DNA of 7,759 nucleotides from Nitriliruptoraceae bacterium (GCA_007121975.1 SKJO01000260.1:1-7759), one strand, 5' to 3'; shown: positions 1-6,596, counted from the first letter of the stretch. The notes: generated by a model not told the origin, from the sequence alone. Program-made: numbers and translations.

Positions 1-452
1 GTCGCCAGGTCCCCGAGCGCCGCCAGCAGCAGCCACGACGGGCCGAGCGGGGTGGCGGCGTGGGTGGCGAGCCGGGCGCGCAGGGCGGCGAGCTCGGGCG
101 AGCCCCAGCGCAGCGCGTTGGCCAGTCGGCTCGCGCCGGTGTACGACAGCCAGGTCCCCCGCCAGGGCATGTTGAAGGTCGTGACCGAGCGCACCGCGTG
201 CGGTGCCTGAAGGGCGGCGGCGGCGGCCAGCACGCCGCCGAACGAATGGCCCACCAGGTGCACGGGGCCGTCGAGGTGCAGGTGCTCGACGCCGTCGCGC
301 AGCTGCGCGGCCAGCCGATCGATGCTGCCGGCGGGCCGGTAGACCCACACGCGGGCCTCGTGGCCCTCGGCGTTCAGGTGGGCGGCCAGCGGCTGCAGCC
401 GGCGCAGATCGGTGCCCCAGCCCGCGAGCAGCAGTGCGGTGGAGCTCGACAC
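1..452 (-). CDS. alpha/beta-hydrolase (lipase/esterase-like), 3' end cut by window edge
   Basis: The minus-strand frame reads through 150 codons to the window edge without a stop, so the C-terminal part is missing. It opens with a hydrophobic strand (STALLLAGWGTD, residues 4-15), the usual first strand and oxyanion-hole region of this fold. It continues to a nucleophile elbow, HLVGHSFGGV (65-74), with Ser70 as the expected nucleophile. The catalytic Asp and His would lie beyond the edge. GTG at 452 is chosen because it follows a purine-rich GGGGAAG and because no ATG, GTG or TTG lies in frame further upstream, although the frame stays open past position 600. No signal peptide is visible, so it is probably cytoplasmic. 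The gene diverges from the acyl-CoA dehydrogenase unit and could share control with it, perhaps as an ester or thioester hydrolase; that is inference. Family call is sure; substrate unknown. Confidence 0.85.
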   Translation of the reverse strand, partial: MSSSTALLLAGWGTDLRRLQPLAAHLNAEGHEARVWVYRPAGSIDRLAAQLRDGVEHLHLDGPVHLVGHSFGGVLAAAAALQAPHAVRSVTTFNMPWRGTWLSYTGASRLANALRWGSPELAALRARLATHAATPLGPSWLLLAALGDLA

Positions 453-485
453 GATCTTCCCCAGTGCGGCACGAGTGGTCGTCGC

Positions 486-491
486 AGCGTA
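486..491 (-). promoter_or_regulatory. possible -10 element for the alpha/beta-hydrolase
   Basis: Read on the minus strand this is TACGCT, fitting the actinobacterial TANNNT -10 pattern. It would place transcription start near 479, giving a leader of about 27 nt that contains the GGGGAAG ribosome-binding sequence before GTG 452. No good -35 is visible. Such hexamers arise often by chance, so this is weak. Confidence 0.3.
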
Positions 492-553
492 TTCGGTGTG
501 GAGGTCCGCACGGATGTCGGGGCGTGCAGCGGGTGCCGAGGTGGCGCGCTGGC

Positions 554-590
554 TTCGGGGTGGCGGGTCGGCTGCGCTAGGCTCACTGGT
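554..590 (+). promoter_or_regulatory. predicted promoter of the acyl-CoA dehydrogenase / TetR unit
   Basis: TAGGCT at 578-583 fits the TANNNT -10 consensus, and TTCGGG at 554-559 is a poor -35 at 18-bp spacing. Predicted transcription start is near 590, leaving a leader of about 75 nt. The placement is strengthened by the palindrome that begins right at the predicted start site, the usual position for a repressor operator. Based on sequence pattern only. Confidence 0.5.
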
Positions 591-606
591 GAGCGAACGT
601 TCACTC
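591..606. promoter_or_regulatory. probable TetR-family operator (16-bp palindrome)
   Basis: GAGCGAACGTTCACTC is symmetric about its central AACGTT, with 7 of 8 base pairs matching (only 594/603 differs). Length and GAACGTTC core are typical of TetR-family operators. It lies just downstream of the predicted -10 at 578-583, where a bound dimer would block RNA polymerase. A second inverted repeat, GCTCAC-TG-GTGAGC (581-594), overlaps its left half, so the region may carry more than one half-site pair. The TetR protein encoded at 3071-3691 is the natural candidate ligand. The palindrome is directly seen; the protein-site pairing is inferred. Confidence 0.65.
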
Positions 607-607
607 G

Positions 608-624
608 CACCGCGGCTCGCGGTG
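608..624 (+). other. small hairpin in the dehydrogenase mRNA leader
   Basis: CACCGCG (608-614) and CGCGGTG (618-624) are a perfect 7-bp inverted repeat with a 3-nt loop, directly after the operator. In the transcript it would form a short GC-rich stem about 26 nt before the ribosome-binding site. No attenuator or riboswitch architecture is apparent, and such stems are frequent in this base composition. Confidence 0.3.
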
Positions 625-650
625 GGCGATCCGGCGGCGAACCGACCGGC

Positions 651-656
651 AGGAGG
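651..656 (+). promoter_or_regulatory. ribosome-binding site deciding the GTG start at 666
   Basis: AGGAGG is a perfect Shine-Dalgarno core. It stands 9 nt before GTG 666 but 15 nt before the in-frame ATG at 672, so GTG is preferred. It also excludes the much longer open frame that begins upstream at position 60. Confidence 0.8.
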
Positions 657-665
657 GACCTCGAC

Positions 666-1856
666 GTGACGATGGACGAACGCACGCTGGTGACCGAGCG
701 CATCGACAAGCTGCTCGCCTCGCACCCGCCCGCAACCACCCCCGAGCGCGAGTTCTGGGGGGCGCAGTTCGACCACGGGCTGGCCTGGGTGCAGCACCCC
801 GAGGACTTCGGTGGCTGCGGGGTCAGTCCCCGCTGGCAGGCCGAGGTCGACCGCCGCATCGTCGAGGCCGGCGGCTCGGTACGCAACCGCTACCTCAACG
901 TGCTCGGCATCGGCATGGGTGCGGGCACGCTGATGGCGCACGCCGACGAGCAGCGCCAGCGCCGCATGCTGCGCCCGATGTTCACCTGCGAGGAGATCTG
1001 GTGCCAGCTGTTCTCCGAGCCCGGTGCCGGCTCGGATCTCGCCGCGCTGTCGACCACGGCCGTCAAGGAGGGCGACACCTGGATCGTCAACGGCCAGAAG
1101 GTCTGGACCACCCTCGCGCACCTGGCGACCTGGGGGTTGCTGGTGGCCCGCACCGACCCGGACGTGCCCAAGCATGCGGGGCTGACCTACTTCGTGGTCG
1201 ACATGCAGGCCGACGGCGTGGACGTGCGGCCGCTGTACCAGATCACCGGTGAGGCCGAGTTCAACGAGGTGTACTTCGACGATGTGCGCATCAACGACGA
1301 CATGCGCGTCGGCGAGGTCGGCCAGGGCTGGGCGGTGGCCATGACCACGCTGATGAACGAGCGGGTCGCGATCGGCTCGAACGTCGCCCCGCGCGGCTCG
1401 GGCGCGATCGCCCACGCGCTCGAGGCCTGGCGGCAGCACGGCGGTGACGACCCGGTCGCCCGCGACCAACTGCTGCGCTACTGGGTCGAGGCCGAGGCGC
1501 AGCGACTGACCACGATCCGCGCCGGCGAGGCCCGCAAGTCGGGTACCCCCGGCCCGGAGGGCTCCACCGGCAAGCTGCACTGGGCGGACCTGAACAAGGC
1601 CATCACCGCCTTCACCATCGACCTGCTCGGCGCCGAGGGCATGACCTACCCCGGCGGCTACGAGTTCACCCGCCCCGACGAGACCGCCAACCGGGCCGAG
1701 AGTCCGCACAAGGCCTTCCTGCGGGCCCGCGCCAACTCGATCGAGGGGGGCACCAGCGAGATCATGAAGAACATCCTCGGCGAGCGCGTGCTCGGCCTGC
1801 CCGGAGAGCCGCGGGTCGACAAGAACGTGCCCTGGCGCGAGGTGCCGCGCAGCTGA
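666..1856 (+). CDS. acyl-CoA dehydrogenase, FadE type, likely catalytic subunit
   Basis: This 396-residue flavoenzyme would oxidise an acyl-CoA to the 2,3-enoyl-CoA, passing electrons from FAD to electron-transfer flavoprotein in the cytoplasm. Length is normal for the family. Visible motifs are the flavin/substrate signature SEPGAGSDLA (117-126), VNGQKVWTT (141-149) in the beta domain, and the C-terminal GGTSEIMKNILGERVLGLPG (361-380), typical of actinobacterial FadE proteins. By eye, the position of the MCAD catalytic Glu (in its YEGT motif) is Gly361 here. Glu232 in LMNERVAIG instead aligns with the base used by long-chain and isovaleryl-CoA dehydrogenases. The stop is 43 bp before a second dehydrogenase, suggesting co-transcription and perhaps a heteromeric enzyme like mycobacterial FadE28-FadE29. 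Substrate (fatty, branched or steroid side-chain acyl-CoA) cannot be told. Start GTG 666 rests on the AGGAGG at 651. Confidence 0.95.
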   Translation: MTMDERTLVTERIDKLLASHPPATTPEREFWGAQFDHGLAWVQHPEDFGGCGVSPRWQAEVDRRIVEAGGSVRNRYLNVLGIGMGAGTLMAHADEQRQRRMLRPMFTCEEIWCQLFSEPGAGSDLAALSTTAVKEGDTWIVNGQKVWTTLAHLATWGLLVARTDPDVPKHAGLTYFVVDMQADGVDVRPLYQITGEAEFNEVYFDDVRINDDMRVGEVGQGWAVAMTTLMNERVAIGSNVAPRGSGAIAHALEAWRQHGGDDPVARDQLLRYWVEAEAQRLTTIRAGEARKSGTPGPEGSTGKLHWADLNKAITAFTIDLLGAEGMTYPGGYEFTRPDETANRAESPHKAFLRARANSIEGGTSEIMKNILGERVLGLPGEPRVDKNVPWREVPRS

Positions 1857-1899
1857 CCATCCCCGGGCCCCCGCCCGCCGAGGCTCGAAAGGCCGCACG

Positions 1900-3039
1900 A
1901 TGACCACCGCCACCCCCGCCGTGTCCTTCGCCGTCACCGAGGAGCAGCGCCTGCTGCGCGCCACCGTGCGCGAGCTCGTCACCGCCCGCGCCACCTCCGA
2001 GCGGGTCCGCGAGGTGATGCTCGGTGACGACGGCTACGACCGCGACGCCTGGGCCGAGCTCGCCCAGACCGGCCTGACCGGGCTGACCATCCCCGAGCGC
2101 TTCGGCGGCGCGGGCGCGAGCTTCGCCGAAGTCGCGATCGTGATCGAGGAGGCGGGTCGCCGCCTGCTGCCGGTTCCACTGCTGTCCAGCGCCGTGCTCG
2201 GCACCGAGGCGGTGCTGGCCGCCGGCACCGAGCAGCAGTGCGCCGCGCTGCTGCCCGCCGTGGCCGAGGGCGCCACGACCCTGGCACTCGCCCACCTCGA
2301 CCAGCGTGGCGGGCTGACCTCCGAGCCCGGGGTCACCGCCCGGCGCGACGGCGGGGACTGGGTGCTCGAGGGCACCGCCGGCTACGTGGTGGACGGCGCC
2401 AGCGCGGATCTGGTGGTCACCGCCGCGGTCAGCGACGACGGCCTGCTGCTGCTGGTCGTGCCGGGGGAGAGCGCCGGGTTGGCGCGCCGCCCGGTCGAGG
2501 TGCTCGACCTGACCCGGCCGATGGCCACGCTGGTCTACGACGGCGTGCGGGTGGGCGACGACGCCCGGCTCGCCGCCGACGATGCGATCGTCGCGCTGCA
2601 CCGGGCGCTGAGCGCCGGGGTGGTCGCGATCGCCTGCGAGCAGGTCGGCGGCGCCAGCCAGATGCTCGAGATGACGACCGCCTACGCCCGCGACCGGATC
2701 CAGTTCGGCCGGGCGATCGGTTCCTTCCAGGCCGTCAAGCACCGGCTCGCCGAGCTGCTCGTGCAGGTCGAGTCGGCCCGGTCGACCGCCGAGCATGCCG
2801 CCCGGGTGCTCGCCGAGGGCGACCGCGAGGAGCTCGCGATCGCCGCCCCCATGGCCAAGTCGTATGCCTCGGAGGTGTTCGAGCGGGCCAGCGCCGACGG
2901 CATCCAGCTGCACGGTGGCATCGGCTTCACCTGGGAGCACGACGCCCACCTGTACTTCAAGCGCGCCAAGGCCACCAAGCTGCTGCTCGGTTCCCCGTCG
3001 CACCACCGCGCCCTGCTCGCCGAGGTGCTGGGCCTGTGA
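1900..3039 (+). CDS. acyl-CoA dehydrogenase, FadE28-like, probably non-catalytic partner subunit
   Basis: A 379-residue acyl-CoA dehydrogenase fold. The N-terminal helical domain holds LTIPERFGGAG (62-72). The middle beta domain is degenerate and lacks the SEPGAGSD signature present in the upstream paralogue. The C-terminal domain is well kept: RDRIQFGRAIGSFQAVKHRLAE spans 264-285 and QLHGGIGFTWEHDAHLYFKRA spans 336-356, both FAD-contact and dimer-interface regions. At neither known position for the catalytic Glu is a Glu found: Gly240 and Leu363 occupy them in my hand alignment. This resembles the subunit of mycobacterial alpha2-beta2 dehydrogenases that helps bind FAD but has no base. It follows the first dehydrogenase by 43 bp and has its own ribosome-binding sequence, GAAAGG at 1887-1892, 7 nt before ATG 1900. 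Family is certain; loss of activity on its own is inferred. Confidence 0.94.
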   Translation: MTTATPAVSFAVTEEQRLLRATVRELVTARATSERVREVMLGDDGYDRDAWAELAQTGLTGLTIPERFGGAGASFAEVAIVIEEAGRRLLPVPLLSSAVLGTEAVLAAGTEQQCAALLPAVAEGATTLALAHLDQRGGLTSEPGVTARRDGGDWVLEGTAGYVVDGASADLVVTAAVSDDGLLLLVVPGESAGLARRPVEVLDLTRPMATLVYDGVRVGDDARLAADDAIVALHRALSAGVVAIACEQVGGASQMLEMTTAYARDRIQFGRAIGSFQAVKHRLAELLVQVESARSTAEHAARVLAEGDREELAIAAPMAKSYASEVFERASADGIQLHGGIGFTWEHDAHLYFKRAKATKLLLGSPSHHRALLAEVLGL

Positions 3040-3070
3040 TCCGCTCGGCCTGTGCGACGATCGCCGGCCG

Positions 3071-3691
3071 GTGAGCGACCGGGCCGATCCGCGTGCGCCC
3101 GCCGCCACCGACCGGGGCCGCCGACGCCGTGAGGCGGTGCTGGATGCGGCTGCGCTGCTGTTCCGCGAGCGGGGCTTTCACGGCGTGTCGGTGGACGACC
3201 TCGGCACCGCGGCGGGGATCAGCGGACCGGGCCTCTACCGCCACTTCGCGTCCAAGGACGCGGTGCTCATGGCGGTGCTCGACCGCCTCTGGCAGCAGCT
3301 GCGTCCGGCGCTCGACGAGGCCCGCCAACGGCCCCCGGAGCAGGCGCTGAGGGTCCTGCTCGACGCCCAGCTCGACCTCGCCCTGCATCAGCCCGAGGCG
3401 ATCGTGGTGCTGGTACGCGAGCTGCGCCACCTGCCCGCGGACTACCGCGAGCGGGCCAGCCGCAACCACGACCGCTGGGTGTCGGCCTGGGCCGAGGCCA
3501 TCGGTGGGCTCGCCCCCCACCTCGACGTCGAGGTGGCGCGGGCCGTGGCCGTGTCCGTGCACGGCCTGATCGACGCTGCCGCGCTGTACACCGACACCGA
3601 CGCGAGCCCGCTCAGCAGCCGGCAGCGCCGCACGCTGCTCGAGCAGCTGGCGTGGGGTGCGCTGCAGGCCGGGGGCGTGGGCACGGGCTGA
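3071..3691 (+). CDS. TetR/AcrR-family transcriptional regulator
   Basis: This 206-residue protein has the TetR plan. The N-terminal DNA-binding domain covers about residues 17-65, including AVLDAAALLFRERGFHGVSV (22-41), and ends in a helix-turn-helix with the hallmark GISGPGLYRHFASKDAVL (49-66). The rest is a helical ligand-binding and dimerisation domain, with RELRHLPADYRERASRNHDR (116-135) typical of regulators beside acyl-CoA genes. It lies 31 bp after the second dehydrogenase and is probably co-transcribed. A repressor released by an acyl-CoA is the likely role, with the 591-606 palindrome as its site; both are inferred. GTG 3071 is the only reasonable in-frame start before the DNA-binding domain, but the sequence ahead of it (CCGGCC) is a poor ribosome-binding site, so translation may be coupled to the gene upstream. 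The frame remains open further upstream inside the dehydrogenase, where it is not coding. Confidence 0.93.
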   Translation: MSDRADPRAPAATDRGRRRREAVLDAAALLFRERGFHGVSVDDLGTAAGISGPGLYRHFASKDAVLMAVLDRLWQQLRPALDEARQRPPEQALRVLLDAQLDLALHQPEAIVVLVRELRHLPADYRERASRNHDRWVSAWAEAIGGLAPHLDVEVARAVAVSVHGLIDAAALYTDTDASPLSSRQRRTLLEQLAWGALQAGGVGTG

Positions 3692-3715
3692 TCCGCTGCG
3701 CCATGGCGCGGCGGA
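3692..3715. terminator. 24-bp inverted repeat after tetR: terminator-like hairpin or operator
   Basis: Arms 3692-3701 (TCCGCTGCGC) and 3706-3715 (GCGCGGCGGA) pair over 10 positions, one being a G-U pair, around a CATG loop; its 12-bp core GCGCCATGGCGC is a perfect palindrome. It starts at the last base of the tetR stop codon and ends 4 bp before the predicted -10 of the mutase gene. No T-run follows, so it is not a classic intrinsic terminator. As DNA it would cover about -41 to -18 of the mutase promoter, fitting an operator. Both roles are possible. Confidence 0.5.
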
Positions 3716-3719
3716 GGGC

Positions 3720-3725
3720 TAGAGT
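3720..3725 (+). promoter_or_regulatory. predicted -10 element of a leaderless phospho-sugar mutase mRNA
   Basis: TAGAGT fits the TANNNT pattern and ends 7 nt before ATG 3733, so transcription would start at or next to the A of the start codon. Leaderless mRNAs with exactly this spacing are common in Actinomycetota. A GGAGGG at 3713-3718 lies 14 nt from the ATG, too far for an efficient ribosome-binding site, which favours the leaderless reading. Confidence 0.55.
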
Positions 3726-3732
3726 CGCGCGC

Positions 3733-5463
3733 ATGCCCTTCTCCGACCCTGCGCCGACGGCGGCCGCGCTGCACGCGCGGGCCCGGTCGTGGATCGCGGG
3801 GGATCCCGACCCGGTGACCCGGGCCGCGCTCGAGCAGGTGCTCGCCGCCGGCGACGAGGCGGTGCTCGCCGAGCACGTCGACGGGTCGCTGGCCTTCGGC
3901 ACGGCCGGCCTGCGCGGCATCGTCGGGCCCGGTCCCCTGCGCATGAACCGGGCGGTGGTGATCCGCACCACCCGGGGGCTGGCCGACCATCTGCTCGCAA
4001 CCGTCGACGGTGCCGCCGAACGCGGCGTGGTCGTCGGTTTCGACGCCCGGCACGACTCGGCGCGGTTCGCCACCGACGTGATCGCGGTGCTGTGCGCCGC
4101 GGGGCTGGCCGTGCACCGCTTCGTGACCCCGCAGCCCACCCCGCTGGTCGCCTACGCGCAGAAGGTGCTGGGTGCAGCCGCCGCGGTGGTGGTCACCGCG
4201 AGCCACAACCCGCCCGAGTACAACGGCTACAAGGTCTACACCGAGGGCGCCGCGCAGCTCGTCGCTCCCGAGGACACCGCGATCGCGGCCGCGATCGACG
4301 CGGTCGGTCCGGCCACCGAGGTGCCCCGAGCCGATCCCGAGACCAGCGAGCGGGTGCGCACCGTCACCGATCAGGTCGTGGACCGCTACCTCGGCGAGCT
4401 GGCCACCACCCTGCCGCCGGTCGACGGACCGGAGCTGCGCATCGTCACCACCCCGCTGCACGGGGTCGCCGGGCCGTTGCTGCACCGGGCGCTGCGGGCA
4501 CACGGCTACCACGACCTGCACGAGGTCGCCTCCCAGGCCGTACCCGACGGCGACTTCCCGACCGTGCCGTTCCCCAACCCCGAGGAACCGGGGGCGCTGG
4601 ATGCCGCGCTGCAGCTGGCCGGGCAGCTCGACGCCGACCTGGTGCTGGCCAACGACCCGGATGGGGACCGGCTCGCGGTCGCGGTACCTGACGGCGCCGG
4701 CGGCCATCGGGCCCTGACGGGCAACCAGGTCGGGGTGCTGCTCGCCGATCATCTGCTGCGCGGCGCGGACGCCGACCACCCGCTGGTGGTCGCCAGCATC
4801 GTCTCGACCCCGATGTTCCGGCAGGTCGCGGCCGCCTACCGCGCCCGCGCCGAATGGAGCCTGACCGGGTTCAAGTGGATCTGCAAGGCCGCGCGGGACC
4901 TCGCCCGCGAGCAGGGCACGACCCTGGTGGTGGGCTTCGAGGAGGCGCTCGGGGTGACCATCGGCGATGTCGTGCACGACAAGGACGGCATCGGGGCGGG
5001 CGTGGCCATGGCCGACCTCGCCCGGGCGCTGGCTGCCGAGGGCCACACCGTGCGAGACCGGCTCGAACAGCTCGCCCGCCGGCATGGGCGCTGGGTCAGC
5101 TACCAGCATGCGGTCCTGCGCCCGGGCAGCCGTGGCCAGGCCGAGATCCTCGCCGCGCTCGAGCAGCTGGCCGCCGCCCCGCCCACCCGGCTGGGCGAGC
5201 GCGAGGTCCGTGGGGTCACCGACTACCGCGTCGGCGCCGAGGCCCGGCCGGCGTGGCTGACCACCCACGACCTGGTGGCTCTCGACCTCGACGACGGACG
5301 GGCGATGCTGCGTCCCTCGGGGACCGAGCCCAAGGCCAAGATCTACGTCGACCTGCGGGCCGACCACGATGCCGTGCGCGATCCGGCCGCGGCGGTGGCC
5401 GCCCTCGAGGCCGAGGCCCGTCGGGTCGCGCTCGAGCTCGCCCGGCACGTCGGGCTCGATTGA
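3733..5463 (+). CDS. phospho-sugar mutase (phosphoglucomutase/phosphomannomutase/phosphopentomutase, PGM2/PmmB type)
   Basis: A complete 576-residue alpha-D-phosphohexomutase-superfamily enzyme, which moves phosphate between C1 and C6 of hexose (or C1 and C5 of pentose) phosphates through a phosphoserine. All four active-site loops are present: TASHNP (155-160, Ser157 being phosphorylated), the metal loop NDPDGDR (307-313), the sugar-binding GFEEALG (401-407), and the phosphate-binding RPSGTEPKAK (527-536). The N-terminal LAFGTAGLRG (53-62) together with TGFKWI (378-383) place it with the longer PGM2/PmmB branch rather than the roughly 450-residue ManB or GlmM. Members use glucose-, mannose- or ribose-phosphates, so the substrate is left open. 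ATG 3733 is chosen for the -10-to-start spacing of a leaderless mRNA; ATG 3703 would add ten basic residues but sits in the loop of the inverted repeat. It is followed after 113 bp by the aldolase gene. Confidence 0.93.
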   Translation: MPFSDPAPTAAALHARARSWIAGDPDPVTRAALEQVLAAGDEAVLAEHVDGSLAFGTAGLRGIVGPGPLRMNRAVVIRTTRGLADHLLATVDGAAERGVVVGFDARHDSARFATDVIAVLCAAGLAVHRFVTPQPTPLVAYAQKVLGAAAAVVVTASHNPPEYNGYKVYTEGAAQLVAPEDTAIAAAIDAVGPATEVPRADPETSERVRTVTDQVVDRYLGELATTLPPVDGPELRIVTTPLHGVAGPLLHRALRAHGYHDLHEVASQAVPDGDFPTVPFPNPEEPGALDAALQLAGQLDADLVLANDPDGDRLAVAVPDGAGGHRALTGNQVGVLLADHLLRGADADHPLVVASIVSTPMFRQVAAAYRARAEWSLTGFKWICKAARDLAREQGTTLVVGFEEALGVTIGDVVHDKDGIGAGVAMADLARALAAEGHTVRDRLEQLARRHGRWVSYQHAVLRPGSRGQAEILAALEQLAAAPPTRLGEREVRGVTDYRVGAEARPAWLTTHDLVALDLDDGRAMLRPSGTEPKAKIYVDLRADHDAVRDPAAAVAALEAEARRVALELARHVGLD

Positions 5464-5506
5464 CCGCGGGTCCGGCCTGCCGTACCCCGGTCCGGCGCAC
5501 GCACAC

Positions 5507-5535
5507 CGGCTCCACCGACATCGGCTCCACCGACA
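5507..5535 (+). repeat. 15-bp tandem duplication in the aldolase leader
   Basis: CGGCTCCACCGACA occurs at 5507-5520 and again at 5522-5535, a period of 15 bp. It lies in the 113-bp gap before the aldolase gene, about 42 bp upstream of its ATG. It may be a local slippage product or a doubled protein site; no known motif is recognised. The CACAAT at 5555-5560 could be a -10, but the promoter is uncertain. Confidence 0.6.
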
Positions 5536-5566
5536 ACCACCGTCGCCCACCCACCACAATCGACTC

Positions 5567-5572
5567 AGGAGA
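5567..5572 (+). promoter_or_regulatory. ribosome-binding site of the aldolase gene
   Basis: AGGAGA precedes ATG 5577, with 5 nt between the GGAG core and the start codon. It fixes this start over the long open frame upstream and agrees with the conserved N-terminus MPIATPE of actinobacterial class II aldolases. Confidence 0.8.
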
Positions 5573-5576
5573 CGAC

Positions 5577-6596
5577 ATGCCCATCGCAACCCCCGAGGCC
5601 TACGAGGAGATGCTCGACAAGGCCAAGCAGGGATCCTTCGCCTACCCGGCGATCAACGTCACCAGCTCGCAGACGCTCAACGCCGCCATCCGCGGCTTCG
5701 CCGAGGCCGAGTCCGACGGGATCATCCAGGTCTCGACCGGTGGCGCGGCCTACTGGTCGGGCGCATCGGTCAAGGACATGGTCACCGGCTCGGTCGCCTT
5801 CGCCGAGTTCGCCCGCATCGTGGCCGAGAAGTACTCGGTCAAGATCGCCCTGCACACCGACCACTGCCCCAAGGACAAGCTCGACGGCTTCATGCGTCCA
5901 CTGGCCGAGATCTCCAAGCAGCGGGTGGAGGCCGGCGAGGGCCCGCTGTTCAACTCCCACATGTGGGACGGCTCGGCGGTCGAGCTCGAGGAGAACCTCG
6001 AGATCGCCAAGGAACTGCTCGAGCTGTGCCGGGCCGGCCGCACCATCATGGAGATGGAGATCGGCGTGGTCGGCGGTGAGGAGGACGGCATCGTCGGGGA
6101 GATGAACGAGAAGCTGTACTCCACGCCCGAGGACGCGCTGCGCACCGCCGAGGTGCTCGGCACCGGCGAGAACGGCCGCTACCTGCTCGCTGCGACCTTC
6201 GGCAACGTGCACGGCGTGTACAAGCCCGGCCACGTCAAGCTGCGCCCGGCGATCCTCAAGGAACTGCAGGACGCGGTCGCGGCCAAGGTCGACAAGGACA
6301 TGCCCTTCGACCTCGTCTTCCACGGCGGGTCGGGCTCGGCGCTGCACGAGATCCACGAGGCGCTCGATCACGGGGTGATCAAGATGAACGTGGACACCGA
6401 CACCCAGTACGCGTTCAGTCGTCCGATCGCGGGGCACATGTTCGCCAACTACGACGGCGTGCTCAAGGTCGACGGCGACGTCGGGAACAAGAAGTTCTAC
6501 GACCCGCGTTCCTGGGGAGCGAAGGCCGAGGAGGCCATGTCCGCCCGGGTCGTGGAGGCCTGCCAGTCGCTGCGCAGTGCCGGCACGGCAGGCTGA
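5577..6596 (+). CDS. fbaA: class II fructose-1,6-bisphosphate aldolase
   Basis: This 339-residue zinc enzyme reversibly cleaves fructose 1,6-bisphosphate into dihydroxyacetone phosphate and glyceraldehyde 3-phosphate in glycolysis and gluconeogenesis. It aligns by eye almost end to end with the Mycobacterium tuberculosis enzyme from MPIATPE onward. LHTDHCPKDKL (92-102) holds the catalytic Asp95 and zinc ligand His96. GNVHGVYKPGHVKL (209-222) holds zinc ligand His212. FHGGSGS (248-254) holds the third ligand His249, followed by the phosphate-binding NVDTDTQ (271-277). The first two numbers coincide with M. tuberculosis numbering; a three-residue deletion precedes the third. GGEEDGI (166-172) is also conserved. 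The gene stands 113 bp after the mutase, linked by sugar-phosphate metabolism but with its own leader, and is followed by a GC-rich hairpin. No anomaly is seen in it. Confidence 0.98.
   Translation: MPIATPEAYEEMLDKAKQGSFAYPAINVTSSQTLNAAIRGFAEAESDGIIQVSTGGAAYWSGASVKDMVTGSVAFAEFARIVAEKYSVKIALHTDHCPKDKLDGFMRPLAEISKQRVEAGEGPLFNSHMWDGSAVELEENLEIAKELLELCRAGRTIMEMEIGVVGGEEDGIVGEMNEKLYSTPEDALRTAEVLGTGENGRYLLAATFGNVHGVYKPGHVKLRPAILKELQDAVAAKVDKDMPFDLVFHGGSGSALHEIHEALDHGVIKMNVDTDTQYAFSRPIAGHMFANYDGVLKVDGDVGNKKFYDPRSWGAKAEEAMSARVVEACQSLRSAGTAG

Noticed and set aside
453..620. Longer N-terminus for the alpha/beta-hydrolase, since its frame stays open upstream
   Set aside because: No ATG, GTG or TTG occurs in that frame upstream of GTG 452, and an extension would run through the promoter and operator of the opposite unit.
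60..665. Upstream extension of the first dehydrogenase frame by about 200 codons
   Set aside because: It overlaps the antisense hydrolase coding region and the promoter/operator, its translation is low-complexity Gly/Arg/Ala, and AGGAGG at 651 with GTG at 666 gives a normal-length enzyme.
1762..3108. 448-codon open frame on the minus strand opposite the second dehydrogenase
   Set aside because: Same shadow effect of third-position GC bias; no domain, while the plus strand encodes a recognisable acyl-CoA dehydrogenase.
3442..5589. 715-codon open frame on the minus strand opposite the mutase and tetR
   Set aside because: A GC-rich antisense shadow: Gly/Arg/His/Val-rich composition with no recognisable domain, opposite a mutase whose active-site motifs are all intact.
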